Assembly (NCBI GenBank): GCA_002408385.1
Contig: DHSB01000170.1
Coordinates: 1 to 33,618 of the forward strand
Length of the DNA: 33,618 bases
DNA from: Myxococcales bacterium UBA5297
GTDB lineage: Bacteria; Myxococcota; Myxococcia; Myxococcales; UBA5297
Reading direction: 5' to 3'
Made by a program: the position numbers and the translations under genes. This document shows, piece after piece, positions 1 to 9,531 of the stretch (position 1 is the first letter of the stretch; every line of letters starts with the position of its first letter). The notes beneath the pieces are model-generated. The model did no database searches. It saw nothing but the letters and a program-made list of their open reading frames with translations, and was not told where the DNA came from.

Positions 1-127
1 GAGCCGCGTCCCCACCGTCGCGAAGACCTTGGCCCGCCTCGCGAGCCGCGTCCCCACCGTCGCGAGGGCCTTGGCCCCCCTCGCGAGCCGCGTCCCCACC
101 GTCGCGAGGGCCTTGGCCCCCCCTCGC
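1..127. repeat. 42-bp tandem repeat, three copies
   Basis: Three head-to-tail copies of a 42-bp unit beginning GAGCCGCGTCCCCACCGTCG start at 1, 43 and 85. Copies 2 and 3 are almost identical; copy 1 differs at a few bases and copy 3 has one extra C. The array may continue upstream of the window. No credible gene overlaps it: the frames that stay open simply translate the repeat. Confidence 0.9.
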
Positions 128-351
128 GAGCCGCCGCCCCCCAGCGTCCGGAGCCCTTCTCGCACCCCCGGTGCTCTCCTTCGACGTTCAGCAATTCCTC
201 TGCGCCCTCCTGGACCTGCCCTCCCCGCCTTCCGTCCCCGAGAAGCCACGCCCTCCCTCCGTCGCGGAGGTTTCCAAGCAGGCGGCCGGATCGGCACGAA
301 GGCCGGCGCTCTGGTCCGACTCGGCTCGGCCTCCTTTCACCTCGAACAAAG
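128..351. other. Intergenic region with dispersed motif
   Basis: No convincing coding frame or RNA gene is visible. At 291-316 lies a short motif containing GCACGAAGGCCGGCGCTC. Close relatives occur in other gaps near 1804-1830 (between the regulator and the permease operon) and, more diverged, 14188-14217 (between convergent genes). It can form a small GCCGG/CCGGC hairpin. Confidence 0.5.
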
Positions 352-433
352 TCGAGAGGCGCGATCGTAGGCCGAGCGTGCGAGGCCGAAGTCGAAGGGT
401 GAGCGGGAAGCAGGGTTTCTCGACGCCTCTTCA
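352..433 (-). repeat. Stop-codon-overlapping dispersed element (copy A)
   Basis: Read on the minus strand this copy begins TGAAGAGGCGTCGAGAAACC, and its first three bases are the stop codon of the regulator ending at 431. It continues through a segment resembling CGAAGTCGAAGGGTGAGCGG on the plus strand. It ends near 352 at a degenerate inverted copy, TCGAGAGGCGCGATCG on the plus strand. Other copies are listed in this annotation. Confidence 0.65.
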
Positions 434-697
434 GCGTCCCGCCCAGAACCGGGCGATGAGCTCGGCCCGGCTGTCGGCGTCCGCCTTGCGCAGCAGCTTC
501 GTGACGTGCGCCTCGCAAGTCTTGACGCTGGTGTTCAGGGCCACGGCGTTCTCCTTGTTCGCCAAGCCGCGCACGAGCGTGCCGAGCACCTCGCGCTCAC
601 GCGCCGTCAGCGACCAGGCTTGGGCCAACTTCTCGAGTCGCGCCTGATCGACTTCGGCGGGGCCATGGGCGCTCGCGCGTTCCAGTGTCGAGACCCC
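431..697 (-). pseudogene. LuxR-type HTH C-terminal part of frameshifted regulator
   Basis: This frame encodes a typical LuxR/GerE helix-turn-helix (LTAREREVLGTLVRGLANKE, then VKTCEAHVTKLLRKA) and ends RFWAGR. It has no plausible start of its own. It continues directly from the upstream open frame (597-1712) if a one-base frame change occurs near the CCCC run at 694-697. The joined protein would read from MAVESCRR into GVSTLERASAHG. Either the gene is truly frameshifted, leaving a sensor without its DNA-binding domain, or the sequence has a one-base error. Its stop codon lies inside dispersed element copy A. The HTH identification is firm; whether the gene is dead is not. Confidence 0.75.
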
Positions 698-1712
698 GGC
701 GGCAGCTCTCCACGGCCATCGCCACCCATGGCAGCAGCGCCTCGAACAGCGGCGAGTCCTCGAGGCATTCAAAGTCCACCTCGAGCCGTCCGACCTCTTC
801 TCCCGAACAGACCAGACTGCGCTGCACGCAGCGGGTCTGACGGCCCTCGGCCTTCGCCTCGCCGACCCGTTGCATCTTGCCGTCGTCTCCGCGCACCGAG
901 AGGCGGATCGTGCGGCAGAGGAAGTACTCGGTCATCACCGCTTCCAGCTCCCCGGCGAGACCGGCCATCGTGCGCTGGGCGGCGAGCCGCTGGCCGATAC
1001 GGTGTGCCGGGGCGCTGGGAATCGACGGATCGAGGCCGACCTCCATCGCCGATTGGAGTGTCTCGGGCGCGACGCCGGCGAGCTGTGCAGGATCCCAGAA
1101 CAGGCGTCGGCCCCGCGCGATCAGCGAGCGCGCCGGTGGCAGGTGGATACGAACGACGCCCAGCCGCTCCTCGAGGTCCGCGTCCACCCATCCGCACTCG
1201 GCGCCGATCAGGCGCGGATAGACGCGCATCGAGCCGACCGTCGCGTACATGAAGGTCAGGCTCGGGCGGTTCGGCTCGCGGATGCGAGTCTGCGTCTCGA
1301 GGACGCCGTTGGCCCCGAGGTGGAGAGCGACGCCGAGCACGTCCGAGTAGAGCGCGCGGCTGATGCGCTCCAGGCCGAAATAGTAGAGATCCTGCGGGTC
1401 GAGGATGAGCTTGCCCAGCAGCTTCATCCAGGGGCTCGTCTCGACGGTCTCGGCACACACCTCCTCGACGCCCGACGGGCCGCCGGTCGCGTCCTGAAGC
1501 CGAGCGAGGAAGACGGTGAGCTCGTCCCACGAATGGCGACCGCGCGGATCCGAAAGCCCGTCGGTCAGGGCGAGGCCTTCGAGCAGCGGCCGCTCGTCGA
1601 TGCCGCGCCGCCGGCAGACCTTGAGGACTCCGAGCATGACACGGTTCGAGACTTCGCGTCCCGCGGCCGACCTCTTCAGGCGCGCCCCCTCGCGTCCTCG
1701 TTCGGGGAGCAA
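597..1712 (-). CDS. Sensor portion of a LuxR-type transcriptional regulator (frameshifted)
   Basis: The frame encodes about 330 residues of a soluble sensory domain. Its N-terminus (helical, with GIDERPLLEGL and later RHSWDEL) is reminiscent of the ligand-binding domain of AraC/OruR-type regulators. The tail after about residue 330 (RERPWPRRSRSG) is out-of-frame translation: the natural continuation is the LuxR helix-turn-helix in the neighbouring frame (431-697). The start is uncertain. The frame opens at a TTG at 1712, an ATG lies at 1637, and neither has a convincing Shine-Dalgarno. The gene lies 117 bp downstream of the efflux operon on the same strand, so it could control or be co-transcribed with it, but no operator was identified. 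Confidence 0.7.
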   Translation of the reverse strand: MLPERGREGARLKRSAAGREVSNRVMLGVLKVCRRRGIDERPLLEGLALTDGLSDPRGRHSWDELTVFLARLQDATGGPSGVEEVCAETVETSPWMKLLGKLILDPQDLYYFGLERISRALYSDVLGVALHLGANGVLETQTRIREPNRPSLTFMYATVGSMRVYPRLIGAECGWVDADLEERLGVVRIHLPPARSLIARGRRLFWDPAQLAGVAPETLQSAMEVGLDPSIPSAPAHRIGQRLAAQRTMAGLAGELEAVMTEYFLCRTIRLSVRGDDGKMQRVGEAKAEGRQTRCVQRSLVCSGEEVGRLEVDFECLEDSPLFEALLPWVAMAVESCRRGLDTGTRERPWPRRSRSGATREVGPSLVADGA

Positions 1713-1829
1713 CGCTACCGCAGCGCGGCAGGTCTCGATAATGGCCAGCCCCCACGCCTGTCGCGAGACCGATTCGACGCTGCGGTCCGCTCCTTGTCGG
1801 CCGCCGGTACGAAGGCCGGCGCTCCGGCA

Positions 1830-3059
1830 CTACTCCGCCCGCATCGCCTCGACCGGGTCGAGCCGGCTCGCGCGCACCGCCGGATAGATGCCGAAGACGA
1901 GCCCGCAACCGGAAGCCGAGAAGAGCGCGAGCAGCACCGCCCAGAGCGGCACGCTCGCCGGCACTTGATAGACCTCGCGCGCCCCCACCGCGACGAGCGC
2001 GCCGAGCAGCACGCCGATCACCCCGCCGAGCAGTGACAGGACGATCGCCTCGATGACGAACTGCGTGAGCACCCGTCGGCGCCGCGCCCCGAGCGCCTTG
2101 CGGATGCCTATCTCGCGGGTGCGCTCGACCACCGACACCAGCATGATGTTCATCACCCCGATGCCGCCCACCAGCAGCGCGAGCAGGCAGACCCCGAAGG
2201 TCGCCGCGGCCACGGTCGCCGCCAGGTTGTTGAAGGTCGTGGTGAGCGAGTCGTTGGAGAAGATCTCGAAGTCGTTCTCCTCGCCGTCGGGCACGCGCCG
2301 CAGCCGGCGAAGCTGGGCGACGACCTCGTCCTCGGCGTAGCGGACGTCCTCGGGCGTGGCCGCCTGCACGGCCAGGTTGACCGAGTGCTTCTTGCCGAAG
2401 ACGAGCGCGAAGGCGCTCATCGGCAGGACCACCAGCGTGTCCTTGCTGGCCAGCCCGAGCACGCTGCCGGCCCGCTCGAGCGTGCCGATGACGGTGAAGC
2501 TCGCGTTGCGGATGCGAATCCGCTCGCCCACCGCGCCGCCCTGCGGAAAGAGCAGGTCGGCCACGTCGGCGCCGATGACGGCGACGCGGCGCGCCAGCTC
2601 GGTGTCTGCCTCGGACAGAAAGCGCCCGTCGGCCACCGCGTAGCCGTTCACCTGCTCGAACTCGGAGGTCGCCCCGGCGACCGAGATGTTCGGCTGGGTC
2701 GAGCGGCCGAGCGCGGTGACCTTCTCCGGCCCGGCCCAGGCCTCGATGGAGACCCGCGCGACGTGCGGGCAGTGCTCGCGCAGCGCCTCGCCCTGCTCCA
2801 CGGTCAGGTCCTTGCGCTTGCGGTACTTCGCCCAGTCGAGGTTGATGCCGATGGCCGGGTACTTCTGCACCTGGAAGGCTCCCGCGCCCAGAAACGACAG
2901 GTCGTCGGTCACCTTCTTTCGCAGGCCCTCGGTCAGCGACATCATCGCCACCACCGTGGCCGCGCCGATGACGATGCCGAGCAGCGTCAGCAGCGAGCGC
3001 AGCGGGTTGGACCGCAGGGTCGAGAGCGCGAGCGCGATGTTGTCGAAGAGCGCGGTCAT
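1830..3059 (-). CDS. MacB-type ABC transporter permease (second permease)
   Basis: This 409-residue protein is a full-length MacB/FtsX-superfamily permease. It has a cytoplasmic start, a first membrane helix around residues 20-45 (LLTLLGIVIGAATVVAMMSL), a large periplasmic domain of about 220 residues, and three C-terminal helices. The hallmark loop ERTREIGIRKALGARRRRV follows helix 2, and the protein ends in the usual PAVRASRLDPVEAMRAE motif. MacB-type permeases do not carry substrate across the membrane themselves; they couple ATP hydrolysis to periplasmic movements. It is the last gene of the efflux operon, 154 bp after its paralogue at 3214-4458. That gap is almost exactly filled by a dispersed element. 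Two different permeases with one ATPase suggests a heterodimer. The substrate is unknown. Confidence 0.92.
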   Translation of the reverse strand: MTALFDNIALALSTLRSNPLRSLLTLLGIVIGAATVVAMMSLTEGLRKKVTDDLSFLGAGAFQVQKYPAIGINLDWAKYRKRKDLTVEQGEALREHCPHVARVSIEAWAGPEKVTALGRSTQPNISVAGATSEFEQVNGYAVADGRFLSEADTELARRVAVIGADVADLLFPQGGAVGERIRIRNASFTVIGTLERAGSVLGLASKDTLVVLPMSAFALVFGKKHSVNLAVQAATPEDVRYAEDEVVAQLRRLRRVPDGEENDFEIFSNDSLTTTFNNLAATVAAATFGVCLLALLVGGIGVMNIMLVSVVERTREIGIRKALGARRRRVLTQFVIEAIVLSLLGGVIGVLLGALVAVGAREVYQVPASVPLWAVLLALFSASGCGLVFGIYPAVRASRLDPVEAMRAE

Positions 3060-3066
3060 GGCGTGC

Positions 3067-3216
3067 TCGAGAGGTGTCGCGGAGTGTCCCTGACCGCGGG
3101 CGGTCCCCTCCGGTCACCTCCGGCGAAGCCGAGAGGCCCTCGGCCTCGGCCTCGCGAGCTCGGCCTGCGCTCGGGCCGAACGGTCATCGCTCGAAGGGTT
3201 CTTCGCACACTCTTCA
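3067..3216 (-). repeat. Stop-codon-overlapping dispersed element (copy B), within an operon
   Basis: On the minus strand it begins TGAAGAGTGTGCGAAGAACC, the TGA being the stop of the upstream permease gene. On the plus strand the far end reads TCGAGAGGTGTCGCGGAG, an imperfect inverted copy. The 150-bp element occupies nearly all of the space between the two permease genes. It contains a GC-rich inner segment related to copies C, D and E (CCCGAGCGCAGGCCGAGC on the minus strand). It may form a long hairpin in the operon transcript. Confidence 0.75.
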
Positions 3217-4454
3217 CTCCCACCGCAGCGCCTCCACGGGGTCGAGGTTGGCCGCGCGCCAGGCGGGCCAGGAGCCGAAGATGAGGCCGACGATGGCCGA
3301 GAAGCCGAAGCCCAGCGCGACCGCCGAGGGCGTCACCGCCGCCGCCAGCGGTGAGACGAGCGCGACGAGCTGCGCGACCGCCAGCCCGAGAAGCGTGCCG
3401 ATGGCGCCGCCGGCAGCGGCGACCGCCGAGGACTCGATGAGGAACTGCACGAGGATGGTCCGCTTGCGCGCCCCGAGCGCTCGCCGCAGGCCTATCTCGC
3501 GGGTCCGCTCGTGCACCGAGACGAGCATGATGTTCATGATGCCGATGCCGCCGACGATCAGGGTGATCAGCCCGACGCCGACCGCCACGCCGTAGAGCGC
3601 GCCGGTGAGCTGCCGGTAAATCTTGAGGAACTGCTCCTGCCGGTTGATGGAGAAGTCGTCCGGCTTCTCCGGCGGCACGCGGCGCACGCGCCGCAACAGG
3701 CCGACGAGCTCGTCTTCGAGCTTGGAGAGCTCCTCGGGGCTGCCGACGACGGCGATCTGCATCGAGCGCTTGCTGCCGAGCAGCCGCTGAAACGTGGTGA
3801 CGGGGACGAAGACGTTGTTGTCCTGCGTCTGGCCGAGGAAGCTGCCGCGCCGCTCCATCACGCCCTGCACGGTGAAGCCGCGCCCGTTGATGCGCACGCG
3901 ACCGCCGAGGGTCTCCTCCGGCTCGAGCCCGGGGAAGAGCTGGTCGGCGACGTCGGCGCCGAGGACGACGACGTTGCGCGAGAAGTCGACGTCGGCCTCG
4001 ACGAGGAAGCGCCCGGCGCGCAGGGTGCCCGCACCGGTCTCGAGGTACTTGGCGTTGGTGCCGGCGATGGAGACGCGGCTCAGCTCGTGGCCGTTGCCCG
4101 AGACGGTGACGCGCCCGCCAATCTGCGGCGCGACCGCGCGGGCGAGCAGCGCGCCCTCCTCGATGGCCTTGAGCTCCCTGCGGCCGATGGACTGGCGGTT
4201 GCGCCGCGTCCACCAGTCGTCGCCCAGGCTCAGCCACTGGTGCTTGGAGACGTAGAGCGTGCTCGCGCCCAGACCGGAGATCTGGTCGGCGAAGCTCTTG
4301 TTGAGCCCCTGGATGATCGCGACGATGGCGATCACCGTCATCACGCCGATGACGATGCCCAGGGTCGTCAGCAGGGTGCGCAGGCGATTGCCCGCAAGCG
4401 CGCCGAGCCCGATGCGCAACCCCTCGACCAGCTCGGAGATGGCGCGCCCGATCC

Positions 4455-4458
<4 letters not shown>
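3214..4458 (-). CDS. MacB-type ABC transporter permease (first permease)
   Basis: This 414-residue protein is paralogous to the downstream permease. It has an N-terminal helix ([20 protein letters not shown]), a periplasmic domain of about 220 residues, and three C-terminal helices. The conserved loop [17 protein letters not shown] is present and the protein ends [16 protein letters not shown]. The GTG start at 4458 was chosen because it overlaps the TGA stop of the ATPase gene as GTGA, a four-base overlap typical of coupled subunits of one complex. The longer open frame upstream is out-of-frame ATPase sequence. With the ATPase, adaptor and TolC-like channel it should form a MacAB-TolC-like tripartite exporter. 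Its stop codon is the terminal TGA of dispersed element copy B. Confidence 0.92.
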
Positions 4459-5365
<907 letters not shown>

Positions 5366-5369
<4 letters not shown>

Positions 5370-6646
5370 GAGCGCTTCCCTTCGGCGGGCTTGTCCTTCT
5401 TCTCGTCCTTGATCGGCTTGCCGTCGGAGAGCTCGCGCGCCACGGCCTTGTACGGGCCCTCGACGATGGTCTCGCCCTCCTTCAGGCCGTCGAGGATCTC
5501 GATCTCGGTCTCGCTGGCGAGCCCGGTCTCGACCGGGCGGGCCTTGGCGATTCCGTTCTCGACGACGAAGACCACCTTCTGCATCCGGTTGCGCGGGGCG
5601 GGCTTGGCGCCAGCTATCTGGCCGACCTGGCCCTCGACGACGGCGCCCTCGCCGCTCTTCTCCTTCTTCAGCTCGCGCGCGGTGCGCGCGGCGACGGCCT
5701 GGATGGGGACGACGAGCGCGTCGTCGTGCGTCTCGGTGGCGATGGAGGCCTCGGCGCTCATGCCCGGCAGAGCGCCGGGCACCGGGGTCTCGAGCGTCAT
5801 GCGCACCGGGAAGCTGGTCACCTCGGCCTCGGTGCCCGGGTTCTTGATGGTGGCGTTGTTGGCGATCTCCACGACGGTCGCCGGCCACTTGCGGTCGGGG
5901 AAGGCGTCGATCTCGATCTCGGCCTTGTTGCCCTCGCGCAGGTAGACCACCTCGTGCTCGCCGACCTCGACGTTGACCTCCATCGACGAGAGCGTGGAGA
6001 TGACCAGCAGCACGTCCTCGCTGAAGTCCGAGCCGCGCAGCCGCTCGCCGACCTCCTTGAGCTTGGAGGTGACGACGCCGTCGATGGGGGCATAGAGCGT
6101 GCTCATCGACAGCAGGTGCGAGGCCTCGGTGAGCACCGCGTTCGCCTGCGCGACCCGCTGCTGGACCGCGGCGATGCGCGCGCGCTGGGCGAGGATCTCG
6201 GAGTCGGCGCGCTCGAGCTCGGCGGCGCTCGCGCTCTCGGTCTCGACGAGCTTGGCGACGCGGTCGCGCTCGGCCTGCAGCCGCACGAGCTCGACCTCCT
6301 GCAGCTTGAGCTCGGCCTCGGCGCCGGCCCGGGTCGCCTCCTGCTGCCGGACCTGGGCGCTGTAGCGGCGCGCGTCGATGCGGGCGAGGAACTGGCCCTT
6401 CTCGACCTTGTCGCCCTCTTCGACCGCGAGCTCGAGCAGGTCGCCGGAGAGGTTCGAGGAGATCTTCACCTGCTTGGCCGGCTGCAGCTTGCCGGCGGCG
6501 GAGACCCGCCGGGTGATCGATGCGCGGCGCGCCTCGGTGAGCTGGACCGGGGTCGGCTTCTCCTGCTTCGGCTTGAGCGAGAGGGCGACGAGCCCGGCGA
6601 TGCCGAGCACGAAGAGGAGGGCGAGGATGCGCTTGGGCCAGGACAT
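5366..6646 (-). CDS. Periplasmic adaptor (membrane fusion) protein, HlyD/MacA family
   Basis: This 426-residue protein bridges an inner-membrane ABC transporter and a TolC-type channel. It starts [20 protein letters not shown], one N-terminal membrane anchor. Next comes a lipoyl-like half ([41 protein letters not shown]), a long alpha-helical hairpin (about residues 90-190, Ala/Glu/Arg-rich), and the second lipoyl half ([20 protein letters not shown]). Beta-barrel and membrane-proximal domains follow ([24 protein letters not shown]). The C-terminus is Lys/Glu-rich. The ATG at 6646 is chosen because upstream in-frame sequence is repeat DNA. Its TGA overlaps the ATPase start by four bases. The gap to the channel gene (6647-6812) is filled with repeats, yet gene order and orientation still suggest one operon. 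Confidence 0.93.
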
Positions 6647-6651
6647 GAGAG

Positions 6652-6763
6652 TTCTCAGTTGTGAGTTTTGAGTTTTGAGTGGCCGAGGGAGTGGAGGGCG
6701 GAGCGGAAGGATGGACGGCGGAGCTCCAGCTCCGCCAAACGAAGCTCGAGCTTCATCCTCCAT
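6652..6763. repeat. Heptamer run plus hairpin element within operon gap
   Basis: Positions 6652-6681 are a 7-bp-periodic run (GTGAGTTTTGAGTTTTGAGT). After a short spacer, 6711-6763 is bounded by ATGGACGG and CCTCCAT and contains the hairpin GGCGGAGCTCCAGCTCCGCC (6717-6736, 9-bp stem) and the perfect palindrome GAAGCTCGAGCTTC (6741-6754). Related sequences lie at 15572-15693 and in the array at 22145-22363. Structures between the channel and adaptor genes could affect mRNA processing or relative expression. Confidence 0.8.
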
Positions 6764-6812
6764 TCGGCTAGCGCCCTTCGGTCCGATTTGCATCTCGAAG
6801 CTCCCGAGACCA

Positions 6813-8204
6813 CTAGAGCCCGCCGCCGACGGCGCGGTTGAGCTCGGCGCGGGCGATGATCAGGTCGATACGGGCGTTCACCAGGGTCAGGCGCGACGAG
6901 GTCAGCTTGAGGCTGGCGTCGCGCACCTCGAGCTGGGTGGCGGCCCCGGCGCCGAGCCTCTCGGTCGACAGGCGCACGCCCTCTTCGGCGCTGGCGAGGT
7001 TCTGGTCGGAGAGCTCGACCGAGCGGGTCAGGCTGACGACCGTCGCGTAGGCGCGGGCGACCTCGGCGGCGACCTGCTGCTCGGCCTGCGCGAGCCCGAC
7101 CCGCGCCCTGCGCTCGGCGATGGCCGCGGTCTGCTCGGCGGCGCGGGTGCGCCCGCCGTTGAAGAGGTTCCACTGGCCGTAGAGCTGCGCGGAGGCGACG
7201 TACTGGCGCACGGGGTTGCCGTAGACGCCTTCGGAGCCGGTGAAGTTGGGGCCCGAGCGCTCGTAGCCGAGGCCCAGGCCGACGGTCGGGTAGCGATCGG
7301 CCGAGGCGATGCGCTTGTCGAGCGTCGCGGCCTCGAGCGCGGCGCGCGCCCGGGCGACGGCGGGCCGCGAGGCCTTGGCCCTCTCGACGAGCTCGGCGAG
7401 CGAGCCGAGCGGCGGCGGCGAACGGTGGGCGACGAGCTGGACCTGGTCGGGCTCGCTCACCTCGAGCGGCTGGCTCGCGTCGCGCCCGACCACGAGGGCG
7501 AGGTCGGTCCAGGCCTGGACGACCCGCGCGCGCTGGGTCTCGAGGCCCGCCCGGTCGGTGCCGAGGTTGACCTGGGCGGCGATCAGCTCGCTCTTGGCGC
7601 CGCGCCCGGCCTCGAAGAGCGCGCGGGCCCGCTGGACGTAGCCGTCGCTGAGCGCGACGGTCTCGGTGAGCACCTGGGCGCCCTGCTGGGCCTTGACCAC
7701 CTCGTAGAAGCGGCGCGTCACCTCGAAGGCGACCGTGAGCTGCGTCTCGTCGACCGCGCGGCGCGCCTCCTTGAGGCCGACCTTGGCCTTCTCGATCTCG
7801 GTCCAGGAGCGAAAGCCGTCGAAGAGCGGCTGCTGGAGCTGCAGGCCGAGCGAATAGCTGGCGAACCCGCGCGCCGGCGTCTCGACCGCGTTCTGCTCGA
7901 AGGTGAAGGTGGGCGCGCCGGTCTGCGGATCGGTGCCGATGGCCGGCGCGGTGACCACCCGCTCCTGGGCGCCGTAGTGAATGCGGCCGAAGCCCGCGGT
8001 CAGGTCGAGCCGGGGCAGCACGCCGGCCCAGCTCGCGCTCGCCTGGGCATCGGCGCTCTCGCCCTGCAGCCGCGCGAGCTGCAGGTCCGGGTTGTTGCGA
8101 GCCGCCTCGGCGAGCGCGTCGTCGAGACAGAGGGGAACGCCCGGGGGCCCGAGAGGCGCGGCGGCCGCGGCGAGCGCGAGGAGGAGCGGAGCGAGCATGG
8201 GCAT
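6813..8204 (-). CDS. TolC-family outer membrane efflux channel
   Basis: This 463-residue protein has the usual length and layout of a TolC/OEP protein. A signal peptide (MPMLAPLLLALAAAAAPLG) is followed by LCLDDALAEAARNNPDLQLA, the classic first helix. Two repeated halves, each with long helices and a beta segment, follow (PRLDLTAGFGRIHY, FDGFRSWTEIEKAKVGLKEA; then YPTVGLGLGYERSGPNF, WNLFNGGRTRAAEQTAA). The ending is LTLVNARIDLIIARAELNRAVG. Trimers form an outer-membrane barrel and periplasmic tunnel that docks with the HlyD-like adaptor encoded next. The start ATG at 8204 overlaps the upstream stop as TGATG, indicating translational coupling. A second ATG six bases further in is equally possible. 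Confidence 0.93.
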   Translation of the reverse strand: MPMLAPLLLALAAAAAPLGPPGVPLCLDDALAEAARNNPDLQLARLQGESADAQASASWAGVLPRLDLTAGFGRIHYGAQERVVTAPAIGTDPQTGAPTFTFEQNAVETPARGFASYSLGLQLQQPLFDGFRSWTEIEKAKVGLKEARRAVDETQLTVAFEVTRRFYEVVKAQQGAQVLTETVALSDGYVQRARALFEAGRGAKSELIAAQVNLGTDRAGLETQRARVVQAWTDLALVVGRDASQPLEVSEPDQVQLVAHRSPPPLGSLAELVERAKASRPAVARARAALEAATLDKRIASADRYPTVGLGLGYERSGPNFTGSEGVYGNPVRQYVASAQLYGQWNLFNGGRTRAAEQTAAIAERRARVGLAQAEQQVAAEVARAYATVVSLTRSVELSDQNLASAEEGVRLSTERLGAGAATQLEVRDASLKLTSSRLTLVNARIDLIIARAELNRAVGGGL

Positions 8205-8920
8205 CAGGACGCGGCCCCGATGGACGGGAGGGCGACGTGGAAGAGAGCGACGTAGCCGCCCCAGAGGACCAGGGTGGTGACGGCCGAGCGCACCTTGGAA
8301 ACCCGCGCGACGTGCGCCATGCCGAGGGCCACGAGCACGAGGGACCAGAGGCTGAACAGGTCGAAGGCCGACAGCAGCGCGAGGCGCGATGTGGCGGCGT
8401 CCGGGGCGAGCGCCGCGAGACTGGAGGGCAGCAGGCCTCCGAGCGCGTCGGCGGGGAGGGCCTGCCGTCGCAGCAGAGCGGGGATGCTCAGCAGGCTCTT
8501 GAGCGACAGCGGCAACATCCCGTGCCCGACGACCGCGAGCGAAGGGACGAAGCCAGGCTTGCCCCCGGCGACCTTGAAGCCGATCCACAGAAAGAGCGCG
8601 GCGGCGAGGATCATGGCCGCCGGGCCGGCGATGCCCCCGACGACGGCGGCTATCGCGCCGACCTTCGAGCCGGTCTCGATCGCTTTCTTGCGCTCGTGCG
8701 GAGTCATCTTCGCGGCCGCGGGCGAGGCGTCGAGGTTCTCGGCGATGGTCGTGGCGAAGTCGATGCGTGGGATCGCCACCACCGCGAACGCCCCGGAGAG
8801 CGCCGTAGCGACGAGGATGGGCAGGAGGCAGCGGCGCGATTCTGCCGCCTCGCGCAGCGCGCGCAGCGGCGAGGTGAAGGTCGCCAGCAACAATCCGCAG
8901 GCGGAGGTCTGCTTTTCCAT
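8204..8920 (-). CDS. Yip1-domain-like integral membrane protein
   Basis: This 238-residue hydrophobic protein is the first gene of the efflux operon. After a short cytoplasmic stretch (SPLRALREAAESRR) it has about five membrane helices, including CLLPILVATALSGAFAVVAI, VGAIAAVVGGIAGPAAMILA and LFSLWSLVLVALGMAHVARV. The layout, including the polar GFKVAGGKPGF segment and VVGHGMLPLSLKSLLSI, resembles Yip1/YIP1-like domain proteins of bacteria. That assignment is from pattern only. The TGA overlaps the channel ATG by one base (TGATG), so it is probably made stoichiometrically with the exporter. Its role is unknown; an accessory or assembly factor is an inference. Confidence 0.8.
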   Translation of the reverse strand: MEKQTSACGLLLATFTSPLRALREAAESRRCLLPILVATALSGAFAVVAIPRIDFATTIAENLDASPAAAKMTPHERKKAIETGSKVGAIAAVVGGIAGPAAMILAAALFLWIGFKVAGGKPGFVPSLAVVGHGMLPLSLKSLLSIPALLRRQALPADALGGLLPSSLAALAPDAATSRLALLSAFDLFSLWSLVLVALGMAHVARVSKVRSAVTTLVLWGGYVALFHVALPSIGAAS

Positions 8921-8948
8921 GGTCTCTCACTACGCAGGAGGTCGCCGG

Positions 8949-9173
8949 CTATTTCACCGGCCGGGAGCACAGCGCAAGGATACTCTCTGCCGGGTCGAGC
9001 GTGCTTTGGTCCGACTCCGGAAGCGCAGCACCGGGCGGCCCGTCTCTCACCTGGTCGGGACGGCCGGACAGCTCCTGCAGCAGCTCCTCGAGCTCGGGCG
9101 GCTTGGCCAGGTGCCGGTCGAAACCTGCCTTCAGCGAGCGCTCCCGGTCCTCGGGCTGGGCCCAGCCGCTCAA
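8949..9173 (-). pseudogene. Truncated receiver-domain remnant
   Basis: About 70 residues resemble the C-terminal third of a CheY-like receiver domain. LSGWAQPEDRERSLKAGFDRHLAKPPELEELLQEL matches the usual pattern of beta-4 (LTGY...EDR...A.GFDAHL.KPVD..EL), including the conserved Lys-Pro pair. The phospho-acceptor Asp and everything before beta-4 are missing. Coding similarity ends at 9170, exactly where dispersed element copy D begins, so the leucine before SGW is already element sequence. It is presumably the tail of a response regulator or hybrid kinase whose front was lost. No start codon with a ribosome binding site is visible, so expression is unlikely. Confidence 0.75.
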
Positions 9174-9438
9174 GAGGTGTCGAAGAATCTCCCTAGTCTC
9201 GGCCCGCCCGCCCGTTCACCCCGAGCGCAGGCCGAGCTTGCGAGGCCGAAGTCGAAGGGGGCCTGCTCTCGCGGACAGGAGCATTCGCAGGTCTTGCGGC
9301 GCTGTGGATGCGCCGAAAGCACCTTCTCAGCCTCGCTTCGACGCCTTACTTCACTCGCGCACACTGGCCGCCGAGACGGCGGGGGCGCTTCCCAGCCTTT
9401 GCGCGACGGGCCGCCGGAGCTTTCGCGACACCTCTCGA
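9170..9438 (+). repeat. Dispersed element (copy D), long form with inverted ends
   Basis: The left end reads TCAAGAGGTGTCGAAGAATC and the right end CTTTCGCGACACCTCTCGA, an inverted copy, enclosing 269 bp. The left half contains GCAGGCCGAGCTTGCGAGGC followed by GAAGTCGAAGGGGG. The right half (from about 9323, CTTCTCAGCCTCGCTTCGAC and GCCGAGACGGCGG) is related to the interior of copy I (29365-29495). No transposase is encoded. It separates the receiver remnant from the surface-protein gene at 9532. Confidence 0.75.
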
Positions 9439-9531
9439 AGCCGCCAGGCGAACCCGCGGCGCAGTAGACCGGGGCTCACCGCAGCGGGCCCGTGTCTCGA
9501 CAGTCGCGAAGATGCCTGCTAGCTGAACGCC

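Noticed and set aside
769..3117. 782-codon minus-strand frame spanning the regulator and second permease
   Set aside because: The translation is Arg/Ala/Gly-rich and overlaps two well-supported genes in other frames. It is open only because of GC content.
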